The notes under the pieces are model-generated. The model saw only the letters and a program-made list of their open reading frames with translations, was not told the DNA's origin and made no database searches. Source: Burkholderiales bacterium (GTDB taxonomy: Bacteria > Pseudomonadota > Gammaproteobacteria > Burkholderiales > Casimicrobiaceae). From it: a stretch of DNA of 60,785 nt. Shown here piece after piece: positions 50,128-58,600 of the stretch. Both the position numbers and the translations under genes were made by a program. Every line of letters starts with the position of its first letter. Position 1 is the stretch's first letter. The DNA lies in NCBI GenBank assembly GCA_020853025.1, contig JADYZP010000014.1, positions 1-60,785 of the forward strand, given 5' to 3'.

Positions 50128-50798
50128 CGGTAATGGCGGGCGAGCGATGCTGGATCCGCACCCAGCGCGTAGGCGAGGCGCAGACGCCACATGCTGAAGA
50201 TCGTGCGCCAGGGACCCCGCGCTTCCCATCGGCGCCCCGAAACCTCGATTTGCTGGGTGAGGCACGCCGGCCTTCCCGCGGCGCGTTTGAGCGATTGCGA
50301 CAGCGTGATGTCCTCCATCAGTGCGATCTCGGGGTAGCCGCCGACTTCCTCGAATCGCGTACGCGTCACGAAAATGCCCTGATCTCCGGTGGCGATGCCG
50401 GTCCATCGCGAGCGCAGATTCATCATCGCTGCCACCAGCTTCAGGATCCGCGCGCGCCCGGCGATGTGGACGTCGAAGCGCCCCCACACCGCACCGCGCG
50501 TCAGCGACTGCGCGATCGCCGTTGCGGCGTCGGCGGGAAGCAGGCAGTCGGCGTGCAGAAACAAGAACACGTCACCGCCTGCTCGTTGCGCTCCTGCGTT
50601 CATTTGTGCCGCGCGTCCCGGCGCCAAGGTGAAGACGCGGTCGGCGAGTGGACGGGCAATCGACAGCGTCGCATCGCGACTGCCGCCGTCGACGACGATC
50701 ACCTCGTGGCCCTGTGCGCGCAGCGGCTGCAGTGCGGCGAGTGTTGCGGTGATGGCCGCCGATTCCTCGAGCGCAGGGACGATGATGGACAAGCGCAT
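50124..50798 (-). CDS. rSAM/selenodomain-associated transferase 2 (TIGR04283-like glycosyltransferase)
   Basis: The 224-aa GT2-fold protein begins with LSIIVPALEESAAI and has VIVVDGGSRDATLSIA, FLHADCLLP, and TGIATGDQGIFVTR. These are the TIGR04283 signature (GDQGxFVxR). It lies upstream of and coupled to the TIGR04282-like gene. The pair probably builds a glycosylated small molecule. Its partner rSAM gene is not in the window, so the product is unknown. Confidence 0.88.
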   Translation of the reverse strand: MRLSIIVPALEESAAITATLAALQPLRAQGHEVIVVDGGSRDATLSIARPLADRVFTLAPGRAAQMNAGAQRAGGDVFLFLHADCLLPADAATAIAQSLTRGAVWGRFDVHIAGRARILKLVAAMMNLRSRWTGIATGDQGIFVTRTRFEEVGGYPEIALMEDITLSQSLKRAAGRPACLTQQIEVSGRRWEARGPWRTIFSMWRLRLAYALGADPASLARHYR

Positions 50799-50843
50799 TC
50801 AGATACTCTCCTTGTCGCGGGATCGCCGCCGCCATGGCCGATC

Positions 50844-52589
50844 TTACAGACCCGGCGCCGGACGCGCCGCCTGTGCGCGCGCCAATGCGGGTGCAGGCAG
50901 GTCGAACTGCAGTCCGTCGACCAGTTCGGCGATCGAATACGATCGCGACAGGTCGCCCAGCAGCGCGCTCTGCTTGTGCATCGCCAGCAGCGCACGGACT
51001 CGATAGTGGGCATCCGCGAGCGCCACATCGACGCCTTCTTCCCGGGCGCGGTGCGCGAAGTCGACGAGCATGCGCACGGTCGACAGGTCGAGTTCGGTCG
51101 TGAACGAAAGGTCGATGATGATCCGTCGCAGCGAGCCATCGGTGCGTGCCAGCAGCGACAGCATGTGGTCACGCACGTCGTCGACGTTGAAATAAAGCAG
51201 CGCGGCGTTGGGGCGAAACACGATGACCCCGGATACCGGCTGTGCGCTTGGGTGCCGGATGAGCGAGGCGAAGTGGTCGGTTCCCGGCAGGCGTCCGAGC
51301 AGCACGCACTCGGGTAACGCCAGCCGCCGGATCAGGATCGCCAGCGAAAAGACGCAGGCGACCAGCACGCCCTTCAGGATGCCCATGCCGAGCACGGCGG
51401 CGATGGTCACCAGCGCGATTGCGAACTCGGCCTTGCTGACACGGCGCAGTTGCCGCAACTCGTCGATCCTGAACATGCTCTGTACCGATGCCAGCACCAG
51501 CGCGGCCAGCAAGGGCTGCGGCAGGCTGTCGAAGAGGCCGGTGAGGAAAACGAGCACGATCGCCATCCACGCCGAGCAGACGACGATCGAGATTGGTGTC
51601 CGGGCGCGCGCCTCGTCGTTGACCAGCGACTGCGAAAGGCCGCCGCCCGACGGGAAGCCGTGACCAAAGGCGATGGCGACGTTGGCGGCGGATAGTCCCA
51701 GCAGTTCGCGATTGGGGTCGATGGCAGCATCGTGTCGCAGTGCCAACAGCCGTGCGGCGGCGATGCCTTCGTTGTACGCTAGCAGGAAGCAGGCGAGCGA
51801 CAGCGGCAGCAGCGTGTCGAGCTCCGCCCAGTGCAGAAGCGGAAGGCCCGGCAGGGGGATGCCGCGCGGAATGGTGCCGACGCTCGCGATGTTCAAGGCT
51901 TCGACGCTCGTCAATTCCATCAAGGCGAGCGACAGCGCAACGACGATCAGCGGTACCGGCCAGCGCGGCCGGAGCGCGTGTCCGACCTGCAGCAGGGCGA
52001 GCGCAGCGACACCGAAGACGAGCGACGGCCGGTGCGTATCGGGGAGCTGGCCGAAAATGTGCGTCAGCGTCACCGCGAGGTTGCCGTGCTGGCCCGCGAA
52101 GCCGAACAGCAGTGGCAACTGGCTGATGGCGATCACGGTGCCGGCGCCGATCTTGAAGCCGGTCAGCACCGTTTCCGAAATGAAATGGACGATGCCGCCC
52201 CAGCGCATCGCCCACGCAAACAGCGCGGTCAAGCCGACGAAGAACGCCGTGGCGCTGGCGAGATTGGCGTAGTGCGCGGAATCGCCGCCGGCCAGAGCGC
52301 CCAGCGTCACTGCGAGCGTCAGTGATATCGACGACGTCGGGCCCACGGCAAGTTGGCGCGACGTGCCAAAGAGCGCGTACGCCACACCGGCGAACAGGTA
52401 GCAGTAAAGCCCGGTCTGTACCGGCATGCCGGCCAGTTGCGCGTAGGCAATGGAACTCGGCACCGCATACGCGGCGAGCGTGCTGCCGGCGAGCACGTCG
52501 TCGCGCGCGTCGCGGCGGCGGTAGCCGGTGAGCCAGGGCAACAGGCGTGCGAGCGACAGCGAGGACGTGGTCGGGGCGGGGGCGGGCAC
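50844..52589 (-). CDS. SulP-family anion transporter with STAS domain
   Basis: The 581-aa membrane protein has about 11-14 helices beginning at the SulP motif (DVLAGSTLAAYAVPSSIAYAQLAG), with FGTSRQLAVGPTSSISL, NRELLGLSAANVAIAFGHGFPSGGGLSQS, and a C-terminal STAS domain (~445-560; IIDLSFTTELDLSTVRML). SulP proteins carry sulfate, bicarbonate or other anions. It lies 15 kb from the taurine locus; a link to sulfite/sulfate disposal is only a thought. Divergent from the protease-like gene at 52760. Confidence 0.92.
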   Translation of the reverse strand: MPAPAPTTSSLSLARLLPWLTGYRRRDARDDVLAGSTLAAYAVPSSIAYAQLAGMPVQTGLYCYLFAGVAYALFGTSRQLAVGPTSSISLTLAVTLGALAGGDSAHYANLASATAFFVGLTALFAWAMRWGGIVHFISETVLTGFKIGAGTVIAISQLPLLFGFAGQHGNLAVTLTHIFGQLPDTHRPSLVFGVAALALLQVGHALRPRWPVPLIVVALSLALMELTSVEALNIASVGTIPRGIPLPGLPLLHWAELDTLLPLSLACFLLAYNEGIAAARLLALRHDAAIDPNRELLGLSAANVAIAFGHGFPSGGGLSQSLVNDEARARTPISIVVCSAWMAIVLVFLTGLFDSLPQPLLAALVLASVQSMFRIDELRQLRRVSKAEFAIALVTIAAVLGMGILKGVLVACVFSLAILIRRLALPECVLLGRLPGTDHFASLIRHPSAQPVSGVIVFRPNAALLYFNVDDVRDHMLSLLARTDGSLRRIIIDLSFTTELDLSTVRMLVDFAHRAREEGVDVALADAHYRVRALLAMHKQSALLGDLSRSYSIAELVDGLQFDLPAPALARAQAARPAPGL

Positions 52590-52759
52590 GGTGGGGTGGG
52601 ATTTCCGGGTCGGCTGCGTCGGGGCGAGGCAGCTGCGATCCTAGCCGCCAGGCATCGGGTGTGTCACGCAATCGGCGCGAAGGTCGGGGAGGCGCCGCCG
52701 TGGTCCCCATCTGCGATAATGCCGGGTTGCCCGCGCGACGGGCGGTCGATCCCACCGAA

Positions 52760-54592
52760 ATGGCCATGTTCCCTCGCTTCGCACTGCGCTTCCTGGTTGC
52801 TTTCGCAGGCTCCCTGTTCGCGCTGCACGCCGGCGCGCAGGCGCCAGGCACGGCAAAGCCAGATCCCTCGGCACTGCTGGCAGCCGCCAAGGCGGCGAGC
52901 GGCGGCGCGGCATGGGATGCACTGCGCACGCAGTTCAGCCAGGTCCGGTTGTCGGCCGCCAATCTCGACGGCGAGGTCGAGCGTTGGAGCGACGTCTTGT
53001 CCGGACGCAGCATGCTGCGCTACGACATCGGCCCCTTGAGCGGAGCCGCGGGATTCGACGGCAAGGTCGCATGGACGCAGGAAGGTGGGGACGCGGCGAA
53101 GATCGAGTCCACGCCGGTGGCACGCGAATTGGCGGTCAACGCGGCGTACCGCGATCGCCTTGCTTTCTGGTACCCGTCACGTGCTGCCGCAAAGATCGAA
53201 TTCAAGGAGCGCGCCGAGGCGGACGGCGGCAAGTTCGACGTCGTCCGCATCACGCCCGAAGGCGGCCGCGCCTTCGAGCTGTGGATCGGCGCCGAGTCCC
53301 GGCTGATCGAAAGGCTCGTCGAGCGCGAGGCCGAGCTGACCCGTACCGAGCATTACTCCGACCGGCGCGACGTCCAGGGCGTCAAGATTCCCTTCCACGT
53401 CCGCACGACGCGTGGCGATCCCAAGCGCGAAGAAATCGTCGACGTGCAGGAGATCGTGTTCAACGAACCTCTGGCCGGCATCGACTTCGGGCCGCCGGCG
53501 GCGCGGCCGGAGTACGCCTTTCCGGCCGGACGCGATGCCGTCGACATTCCTTTCGAAACCTTCAGCGGTCATCTTTTCGTTCGCGTGATGTTCGATGGCC
53601 GAGGTCCCTTCCGCATGCTCTTCGATGCCGGCGGCACCAACGTGCTGTCGGCGCAGACCGCGGCCTCGCTGGTCGACTCCGACAAGCCTTTGCCGCAGAC
53701 GATCCGTGCCGACGTTACCAGTCTCGGCGGCGTGGAGCTTTCCGGACAGCGCTATGCGGTCGCGGATATCGACGGTTTCCTGCATCGTGTCGAAGGACTG
53801 GACGATATCGCCGGCGTACTCGGGCTCGAGTGGTTCGTGCGCATGCCGATCAGGATCGATTACGCGCGCTCGCGGCTGACGCTCTACGATCCCGCGAAAT
53901 TCAAGTACGCGGGCACCGGCACGCGCGTGCCGGTCGCGGCTCGCGGGCGCCTGCCGCTGGTCGACGGCAGCATCGACGGCGTCGACGGCAGCTTCGAAAT
54001 CGACACCGGCAGCCGCGGCTCGCTGACGCTGGCGCCGGGCTTCGCGGCGAAGCACGATCTCGAGAAGCGACTGAAGGCGAGCAAGCGGGCGATCACCGGC
54101 GCCGGGCTCGGCGGACCGGTGCGCTCACTGCTCGCGCGCGGCCGGATGCTGAAGCTGGGGACGGTCGAGGTGCCGTATCCGGTCGTCGCCATCGTCCAGG
54201 TCACCCCTGAGGCGGCCGCGCGCACCGAGGTCGCCGGCAACGTCGGCAATGGGGTGCTGCGTCAGTTCGCGGTGACCTTCGACCTTCCCAACGACTCGCT
54301 GTACTTCGAGCGCTACCTCAACTTCGGCACTCCGGACATCGCCGATCGCGGCGGCATGTGGCTCGAGCGTGCGGCCGATGGCTACAAGGTCGTCGACGTG
54401 GTCGCGGCGGGGCCGGCAGCGGCGGCGGGGCTGAAGGCGGGCGACGTCATCGTGGAAGTCAACGGCCTTGCATGGTCGCAGACGACGCTGCCGGCGCTGC
54501 GCGACGCATTGCGGGCGCCACCCGGAACCCGGATCACGGTGAAGACCGCCGCCGGGGTCCAGGCGACGATCGTGCTTGCCGATCTCGTCTGA
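52760..54592 (+). CDS. Exported retropepsin-like aspartic protease with PDZ domain
   Basis: The 610-aa protein has a signal peptide ending GAQAPG, a N-terminal beta domain (~25-240) of LolA/outer-membrane-carrier shape, two retropepsin-like lobes with active-site loops FDAGGTNVLSA (D-A-G) and FEIDTGSRGSLTLAP (D-T-G-S), and a C-terminal PDZ domain (~530-605, GLKAGDVIVEVNG). Two-lobed aspartic proteases need two D-T/S-G loops; the first here is D-A-G, possibly less active. It likely acts in the periplasm. ATG 52760 is the first with a signal peptide; ATG 52766 is possible too. Confidence 0.82.
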   Translation: MAMFPRFALRFLVAFAGSLFALHAGAQAPGTAKPDPSALLAAAKAASGGAAWDALRTQFSQVRLSAANLDGEVERWSDVLSGRSMLRYDIGPLSGAAGFDGKVAWTQEGGDAAKIESTPVARELAVNAAYRDRLAFWYPSRAAAKIEFKERAEADGGKFDVVRITPEGGRAFELWIGAESRLIERLVEREAELTRTEHYSDRRDVQGVKIPFHVRTTRGDPKREEIVDVQEIVFNEPLAGIDFGPPAARPEYAFPAGRDAVDIPFETFSGHLFVRVMFDGRGPFRMLFDAGGTNVLSAQTAASLVDSDKPLPQTIRADVTSLGGVELSGQRYAVADIDGFLHRVEGLDDIAGVLGLEWFVRMPIRIDYARSRLTLYDPAKFKYAGTGTRVPVAARGRLPLVDGSIDGVDGSFEIDTGSRGSLTLAPGFAAKHDLEKRLKASKRAITGAGLGGPVRSLLARGRMLKLGTVEVPYPVVAIVQVTPEAAARTEVAGNVGNGVLRQFAVTFDLPNDSLYFERYLNFGTPDIADRGGMWLERAADGYKVVDVVAAGPAAAAGLKAGDVIVEVNGLAWSQTTLPALRDALRAPPGTRITVKTAAGVQATIVLADLV

Positions 54593-54617
54593 TTCGGCGT
54601 CGCCGCATCGGTATTCG

Positions 54618-54755
54618 CTACCGCTGTTCGAGCGCCGGTGCGGCAATCGCCGACAGCGCGCGTTCGAGGGTCTCGACGCTGTGCGTGACGTCGGCCCACT
54701 TGTCGAGGCCAAACAAGCCGACACGGAAGGTCGAGAAGTCCGCCGGCTCGTCGCA
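54618..54755 (-). pseudogene. C-terminal fragment of a class V aminotransferase
   Basis: About 45 codons reading CDEPADFSTFRVGLFGLDKW and then ADVTHSVETLERAL end at an intact stop (54618). They fit the C-terminal domain of class V (alanine-glyoxylate-type) aminotransferases ('CDEPADFSTFRxGLFGLDKW'). Upstream on that strand there is no PLP domain; the sequence joins to the DUF2207 fragment instead. It is the tail of a gene whose body is gone. Confidence 0.6.
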
Positions 54756-54876
54756 CTGCAGCTGCGCGCTGGCCTGTCGGTGGTCGCCGGGATTCCGCGC
54801 GGCCTGGTCGCCCAACCTTCCGGCGCCACGCGCCTGCGAAACGCAATGCAGGACTCCCGGCGCTTGATTATTCGGT

Positions 54877-55398
54877 GGGCTCGGCGCATTGGCGGTACTG
54901 GCTTTCTATCTGATCGCCTGGCGCGCGGTGGGCCGCGACCCGCCGAAGGGAACCATCATCCCGCTGTTCCATCCGCCGGAAGGCATTTCGCCGGCACTCG
55001 CCGGCTACGTCAGGGACTGGGGCTGGAGCGGCGCCTGGCGCGACTTCACCGCCGCGACTGTCTCGCTCGCCGTCAAGGGCCTGCTGGCGTTCGGAAATCT
55101 GAGCAACCCGGAACTCGCCGTCCTCGTCTTTGCCGGATTCGGCTGCACGATCTTCGGTGTGTTGCTCATGCCGCTGCTGCGCGTGCTGATGGGTCGCCGT
55201 AAGCTGCGCACCATCATCGCCGCCGGGATCAATCTCGCGGTTCTGATCTTCGTCGGCACGATGGCCTTCACGCTCTACGCCAGAAGCGGCCTCCGGATGC
55301 CCGAAGGCTTCGCGCGCCACGTGTTCGACGAGTTGTGGCACAACGGATTCCCGGTGGCGCTCATCGGCGGTCTCGCCACGCTCAACGGACTGTTCTTA
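54877..55398 (+). pseudogene. Internal fragment of a DUF2207 membrane protein gene
   Basis: In frame +1 the sequence reads FYLIAWRAVGRDPPKGTIIP, LFHPPEGISPALAGYV (the DUF2207 motif 'GRDPPKGTIIPLFxPPxGLSPA') and two membrane stretches (LAVLVFAGFGCTIFGVLLM, TIIAAGINLAVLIFVGTMA), then HNGFPVALIGGLATLNGLFL. The family is about 600 aa; its N-terminal exported domain and C-terminal tail are absent, and the frame turns into unrelated GC-rich sequence after 55398. It is a decayed remnant. Confidence 0.7.
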
Positions 55399-55517
55399 GA
55401 GAGGACGGCAGGCCGATGCCGGTACCACGGCGGCGCGGCGGCGGCGGCGGACAGGACGCAATCGTCAGGCGACCAGCCACGCCGCAGGGAAGACCTTCCA
55501 GTGAGGCGCATCCGCCG

Positions 55518-55733
55518 ATGCGACCATTTCGCTCGCTCCTCGCCTACGTCACCGAGGCGGCGACCGAGCGCGACCTCATCGCCCACCTCGGCGAGCCGAT
55601 CGCGCTACACCGGATCGCACTCGCCCGGAGCCCGCCGCTGTGGGAGGCGGCCGATGCCAAGCGGGATTCGCCACCCGATCCGGCGCTAAAGCCCGCCCCG
55701 GCCGACGAGTTCGAACAGCGCCTCTCCTGGTAG
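55518..55733 (+). mobile_element. C-terminal remnant of an IS91-type transposase
   Basis: The last ~72 codons of an open frame read LLAYVTEAATERDLIAHLGEP, then IALARSPPLWEA, and end EFEQRLSW. This is the typical end of IS91-family transposases ('ITEPxxIxRILxHLGEPxxPPRxxPARGPPxW ... EFDQRxxW'). The catalytic domain is missing and the sequence upstream belongs to other remnants. It shows that an insertion sequence once worked here. Confidence 0.55.
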
Positions 55734-55912
55734 CCAAGTCGTCCTGCGACGCCTGCGGACTCGACACGCGAACCGCTGGTGCCGGCCGCCAGGGTCCGCT
55801 CGAAGTTCTTCCGCAAAGTGCCCGGATCAGCCTGCTGCCGCCGGAAACCGACGGTTGACCCGCACGATCGAACCCTCAATACTCGGGCTCGCGTGATTGA
55901 AATGCCTATCCC

Positions 55913-56011
55913 CTTATTGCCGACTTGGACGGCGTCGAGGAAGGCGGGATCCTGCACCTGGAACACCATGGTCATCGCGGGCATGTCCAGGTGCGGATCG
56001 CCGTGATCAAG
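55913..56011 (-). pseudogene. Fragment of a CusF-like copper-binding protein gene
   Basis: About 33 codons on the minus strand read LDHGDPHLDMPAMTMVFQVQ, then DPAFLDAVQVGNK. They match the CusF/CopB-type copper-binding domain ('HGxIxxLDMPxMTMVFxVxDPAxLDxxKVGDK'), with the metal-binding M-x-M and W/H surroundings partly kept. Nothing else of the protein is found, and the frame continues into unrelated sequence. It directly abuts the repeat pair at 56011-56051. Confidence 0.55.
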
Positions 56012-56051
56012 ACACTTCGTCCCGGATAGCGAGACACTCCATCCCGGATAG
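56011..56051. repeat. Two 19-bp direct repeats spaced 22 bp, IS-end-like
   Basis: GACACTTCGTCCCGGATAG (56011-56029) and GACACTCCATCCCGGATAG (56033-56051) differ at 2 positions and repeat with a 22-bp period. Closely spaced direct repeats of this size at the edge of broken genes resemble the multiple terminal repeats of IS21-type elements. No istA/istB gene is present, so only an end would be left. Confidence 0.5.
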
Positions 56052-56190
56052 TATCTCCGGAAGCGCGGCCGACCTAAAGGGAGTTTCACCACGCGAATCG
56101 CCGGATTCGCCACGTGATTTCCGGGTTTTGTCAGGCCTGCTGTTGCGGGCAACTGGCTCGGAGCCGAGAATGCGCACGATGGGGGGTTAG

Positions 56191-57354
56191 ATGCTAAACG
56201 CGTCGTCCGGCGGCAGTACGAAGTCGACGTGGGCCGGGGCCCGCGTCGGCCGATTCCTGCATTTGCACCTTACCGGCTGGCGCTTCGCGTTCACGCTGGC
56301 GATCTGCGCACTCATCAGTACGGAGGTGCTGTTCCAGCCGTTGCTCTATCACTTATTCTCGCTCGAACTCCTGTTGCGGACCTGGTCCGACTACCTGGTC
56401 GAGTGCCTGCTCATGGGGTTTCCCATCCTGTTCATGTTGGCACTTGCCGAAGCGCTGTCCGCCGGTCGTTCCCGCCTCGTGGTGGCGGCAGTTATCGTTA
56501 CCGGCCTGTTCGCGGGTGCCTTCACCGGGGCGCTGATGGTAATCCCGTTCTACGACCTTGATTGGGACAGTATCGCGGCACGCAGATTCTGGGTTGATCT
56601 GCTCTACTGGATGGTTATAGGTGGCGGCGTCGCAGCCATCAACGGATTCCATCAGCGGGCGGCCGCTGCCGCGGCGACAATACAGCAGGCGCAGATCGAC
56701 CGGGTGGCACTTGCCAAGCAGATGCTCGAAGCGCGCCTGCAGGTCATGCGCGCGCAGATCGAACCCCACTTTCTGTTCAACACGCTTGCCAACGTCAAGC
56801 GTTTATGCCAATCCGATGCCGAAGGGGGCATCGCGATGCTCGACAACCTGGTTCGCTACCTGCGCGCCGCGCTGCCGCGGATGCGCGATGAGCGATCCAC
56901 GCTTGCGCAGGAAGCGGAGCTGTTGCAGTCCTACCTTGCGCTCATCAAGATCCGCATGGGCGCGCGGCTGCGCTACATTGTCGACGTTCCGGCCGAGCTT
57001 GGAAAGCAGCGCTTTCCTCCGATGATACTGCTGACCCTCGCGGAGAACGCGATCAAACATGGCCTCAATCCTTCGTCGATGGGGGGGGACATTGCGATCC
57101 GGGCCTTCTCCGCCGGCGGCATGCTGGAAATTCACGTTGCGGACAGCGGAGTCGGATTCGGCGCGGCGGCGACTGGCGGAACGGGCGTCGGTCTGGCGAA
57201 CGCGCGCGCGCGACTGGCGGCGACCTATGGCGACGCCGCCGAACTGGTCTTCCTGGCGAACGAGCCCAGCGGGGTGATCGCGGTGATCCGGGTGCCGCTG
57301 GCGGCCGTGCCCGCCTTCCCCGCCGAGCTCGCGCCTGTGGGAGCGCCGGCATGA
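56191..57354 (+). CDS. LytS-type sensor histidine kinase
   Basis: The 387-aa kinase has about four membrane helices (~25-160), a coiled linker, and a His_kinase (PF06580) domain with phospho-acceptor H193 in RAQIEPHFLFNTLANVK. An HATPase_c domain follows with N286 in LTLAENAIKHGL and VADSGVGF and GTGVGLANARARL boxes. The type partners with LytTR regulators. It overlaps the next gene by ATGA. ATG 56191 starts just before the helices. Its signal is unknown; the downstream cupin gene may be a target. Confidence 0.92.
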   Translation: MLNASSGGSTKSTWAGARVGRFLHLHLTGWRFAFTLAICALISTEVLFQPLLYHLFSLELLLRTWSDYLVECLLMGFPILFMLALAEALSAGRSRLVVAAVIVTGLFAGAFTGALMVIPFYDLDWDSIAARRFWVDLLYWMVIGGGVAAINGFHQRAAAAAATIQQAQIDRVALAKQMLEARLQVMRAQIEPHFLFNTLANVKRLCQSDAEGGIAMLDNLVRYLRAALPRMRDERSTLAQEAELLQSYLALIKIRMGARLRYIVDVPAELGKQRFPPMILLTLAENAIKHGLNPSSMGGDIAIRAFSAGGMLEIHVADSGVGFGAAATGGTGVGLANARARLAATYGDAAELVFLANEPSGVIAVIRVPLAAVPAFPAELAPVGAPA

Positions 57355-58115
57355 CCGCCGAACCGGTGCGCCCTACGGCGCTGATCGCCGAAGACGAGCC
57401 GCTATTGCGGGAAGAGATCGCGGAGTTCCTGCGCAAGTTGTGGCCGGAACTCAACATTGTTGCGCAGACCGAAGACGGGGTCGATGCGCTTCGGCTGCTT
57501 GCGATCCATCGGCCAACCGTGATGTTTCTCGACATCCAGATGCCGGGCTTGAGCGGCATCGAGGTGGCAAAGCAGGCGGCCGGGCGCTCGCACTGTGCAT
57601 TCGTGACCGCCTACGACCAGTACGCGATCGCCGCATTCGACCAGGGCGCGGTGGATTACGTTCTGAAGCCGGTCAGCCTGCCGCGTCTCGCGACGACGGT
57701 GCAGCGGCTGAAGGAACGCATCGGATCCGTACCGGCCGACCTTTCGAATCTGCTGACCGGGCTTGCGCGGCAGAAGACCGAAGCGAAAACGTACCTACGC
57801 TGGGTCAATGCGTGGGCAGGCTCGACGATCAAGCTGATCACCGTCGACGAAATTTGCTATTTCCGCGCCGACACCAAGTACACGCTGGTCGTGACATCGG
57901 GCTCCGAGTCGTTGATCCGGAAACCGATCAAGGAATTGATCGATGAGCTCGACCCCATTCAATTCTGGCAGATCCATCGTTCGACGATCGTCAACGTCAA
58001 TGCGATCGCAGGGGTCACCCGTGACTTACGTGGGCATCTGCAGGTGAAGTTGAAGCAGCGTACCGAAGCGTTGCCCGTGAGCGAAAGCTACACCCATCTT
58101 TTCCGACAGATGTAG
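57351..58115 (+). CDS. LytTR-family response regulator
   Basis: The 254-aa regulator has a receiver domain with AEDEPLLREE, phospho-acceptor D61 in VMFLDIQMPGLSG, and K in VDYVLKPVSLPRL. A C-terminal LytTR DNA-binding domain follows (~150-250; ICYFRADTKYTLVVT, FWQIHRSTIVNVNAI). It is co-translated with the LytS kinase (ATGA overlap). LytTR regulators bind paired direct repeats; none was clearly identified upstream of the cupin or kinase genes. Confidence 0.93.
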   Translation: MTAEPVRPTALIAEDEPLLREEIAEFLRKLWPELNIVAQTEDGVDALRLLAIHRPTVMFLDIQMPGLSGIEVAKQAAGRSHCAFVTAYDQYAIAAFDQGAVDYVLKPVSLPRLATTVQRLKERIGSVPADLSNLLTGLARQKTEAKTYLRWVNAWAGSTIKLITVDEICYFRADTKYTLVVTSGSESLIRKPIKELIDELDPIQFWQIHRSTIVNVNAIAGVTRDLRGHLQVKLKQRTEALPVSESYTHLFRQM

Positions 58116-58140
58116 GCCGTAACGACCGGAGGAGCAGCGC

Positions 58141-58533
58141 ATGAATTCCATGAAGGTTACCCGACGTGACGTTCTTGGGTTGCTCGCCACCATGGGTATC
58201 GGCGCCGCCGAGTCCACACTCGCTGCTGCGCAGAAGACGAAGTCTGACAAACTTGCCGGCGGCAAAGTCGTGTTCGAAAACGACAAGGTGCGCGTCATCT
58301 CGCACCTGGCTCGCCCGCGGATGGGCGTGTGCGGCACCGGATTGCATTCGCATCCCCCGCACCTGACGATCGCGCTGAAGGACGTCAAGGCGAAAGTGAC
58401 GAATGCCGGAAAGGAACCGTTCATCGCGGTGAACAAGGCGGGCGATGTGTTCTGGGACAACGGTGGAGCGCACGTCGTCGAAAATATCAGCGGCCGCGAC
58501 AGCGAGCTCTATCTCGTCGAGCTGAAGGGGTAA
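58141..58533 (+). CDS. Exported small cupin-fold protein
   Basis: The 130-aa protein has a Tat-like signal (VTRRDVLGLLATMGIGAAES) and a cupin-like beta barrel: LHSHPPHLTIALKD (metal-binding His), then GDVFWDNGGAHVVENISG. Single-domain cupins of this type are often of unknown role. It lies 25 bp after the LytTR regulator in the same direction, probably in its operon. The twin-arginine motif (TRRDVLG) suggests folding or metal loading before export. Confidence 0.82.
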   Translation: MNSMKVTRRDVLGLLATMGIGAAESTLAAAQKTKSDKLAGGKVVFENDKVRVISHLARPRMGVCGTGLHSHPPHLTIALKDVKAKVTNAGKEPFIAVNKAGDVFWDNGGAHVVENISGRDSELYLVELKG

Positions 58534-58600
58534 CCTTGCTGCCGAGGGAATACGGGATGCTTGTCCGTTGGTGGATCCCGCCGCAGCGCGCTTTGTCTGT

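Noticed and set aside
51169..53013. Minus-strand frame of 614 codons over the SulP gene
   Set aside because: It is another frame of the SulP transporter region, Arg-rich and without membrane helices.
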